Under the pieces are notes generated by a model, which worked only from the letters and a program-made list of their open reading frames with translations, searched no databases and was not told the origin of the DNA. Below, piece by piece: positions 40,830 to 41,097 of a stretch of 41,097 nt of DNA. Every line of letters begins with the position of its first letter. Position 1 is the stretch's first letter. Origin of the DNA: an uncultured Eubacteriales bacterium (GTDB lineage: Bacteria > Bacillota > Clostridia > Oscillospirales > Oscillospiraceae); NCBI GenBank assembly GCA_902475855.1, contig CABSBF010000017.1, forward strand, positions 1 through 41,097, given 5' to 3'. Both the position numbers and the translations under genes were made by a program.

Positions 40830-40855
40830 GCCCGGATTTGGCCCGAAGTCCGGGC
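40830..40855. repeat. Inverted repeat adjoining the -35 box
   Basis: GCCCGGA (40830-40836) and TCCGGGC (40849-40855) abut the -35 of the leftward promoter. It may be an operator, or a terminator for the plus strand (T-rich AGTTTTCGGAGTTTTC follows). The 40711-41097 stretch has no supported gene. Confidence 0.4.
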
Positions 40856-40978
40856 AGTTTTCGGAGTTTTCTTCCCTTCCCGCCCCTGAAGGGCTGCACG
40901 GTGCCGGTCATCTCCGCCGCGGGATACAATAACGGAAGAATACCATTCGTTAAGGTTCTTTTTTTGCTTCGTTAAATA

Positions 40979-41007
40979 TTGACAGTGCCGCATAAACCTG
41001 ATAGACT
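40979..41007 (+). promoter_or_regulatory. Rightward promoter with AATTGT dyad at the right edge
   Basis: TTGACA (40979-40984), 17 bp, TAGACT (41002-41007). Just after the start point lies AATTGT-GAAATT-ACAATT (41022-41039), and further on GTTG-TCG-CAAC. It likely drives a gene beyond the window. Confidence 0.45.
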
Positions 41008-41097
41008 GGACTTGATAAAGAAATTGTGAAATTACAATTCAGACGCACCACAGTTGTCGCAACAATTGAGCTTCGGTAGTTTTTTCCATAATCTATT

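Noticed and set aside
40745..40975. A 76-codon plus-strand frame near the right edge
   Set aside because: It covers the leftward promoter and an inverted repeat, has no ribosome site and no similarity I can recognise.

Overview
The window looks like chromosomal DNA of a GC-rich, gut-dwelling Clostridia member, probably Oscillospirales; this is inference from content only. The pointers are strong AGGAGG-type ribosome sites with frequent GTG/TTG starts, tightly overlapping genes (ATGA junctions), a diaminopimelate pathway gene, a complete bile salt hydrolase, mannose-family PTS genes, an ECF sigma/anti-sigma pair of the Clostridia type and an FtsH of the same flavour. No rRNA, tRNA, CRISPR array, phage gene or intact mobile element was seen.

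Layout. (1) 1-6889: an aspartate-family amino acid block. The minus-strand operon thrC-thrB-dapF diverges from the plus-strand operon hom-lysC-asd; together they cover aspartate to threonine plus the DAP epimerase step of lysine/peptidoglycan synthesis. (2) 6900-9353: a fused two-domain DUF1538 membrane protein translationally coupled to a PII-like protein, probably a regulated ion transporter. (3) 9383-12665: two tandem nucleoside hydrolases behind a perfect sigma-A promoter, then 5-formyl-THF cyclo-ligase and a DinB-like protein. (4) 12839-13911: anti-sigma and ECF sigma factor, minus strand. (5) 14106-17494: minus-strand operon ftsH-DUF308-bile salt hydrolase, in which ftsH carries an in-frame UAA between its first transmembrane helix and the rest.

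(6) 17626-31387 is the most distinctive part. A LevR-like regulator (minus), whose AAA+ domain has lost its Walker and GAFTGA residues, diverges from a 15-gene plus-strand operon with a perfect TTGACA-17-TATAAT promoter. The operon encodes a complete private phosphotransferase system (IIB, HPr, Enzyme I, IIC, IID, IIA, second IIB) and a set of sugar-phosphate enzymes: an allulose-6-P-type 3-epimerase, a GatD-like zinc dehydrogenase, a SIS isomerase of the 6-phospho-3-hexuloisomerase type, an SDR, a DeoC aldolase, a HAD phosphatase and two unknown helical proteins. It should import a sugar or sugar alcohol as a phosphate ester, oxidise and isomerise it and cleave a product with DeoC. I do not recognise the combination as a described pathway.

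(7) 31396-40829 is minus strand. A GlpA-like FAD dehydrogenase, a second FAD/NAD oxidoreductase and a DUF1667 protein run directly into larE-larB-larC (nickel-pincer cofactor synthesis), followed after a 100-bp gap with its own candidate promoter/operator by a FecBCD-type ABC importer and an FmdE-family protein. No larA racemase is in the window. A plausible reading is that the cofactor genes serve a 2-hydroxyacid-type racemase or epimerase encoded elsewhere, feeding the FAD dehydrogenases, with the importer supplying nickel or another metal.
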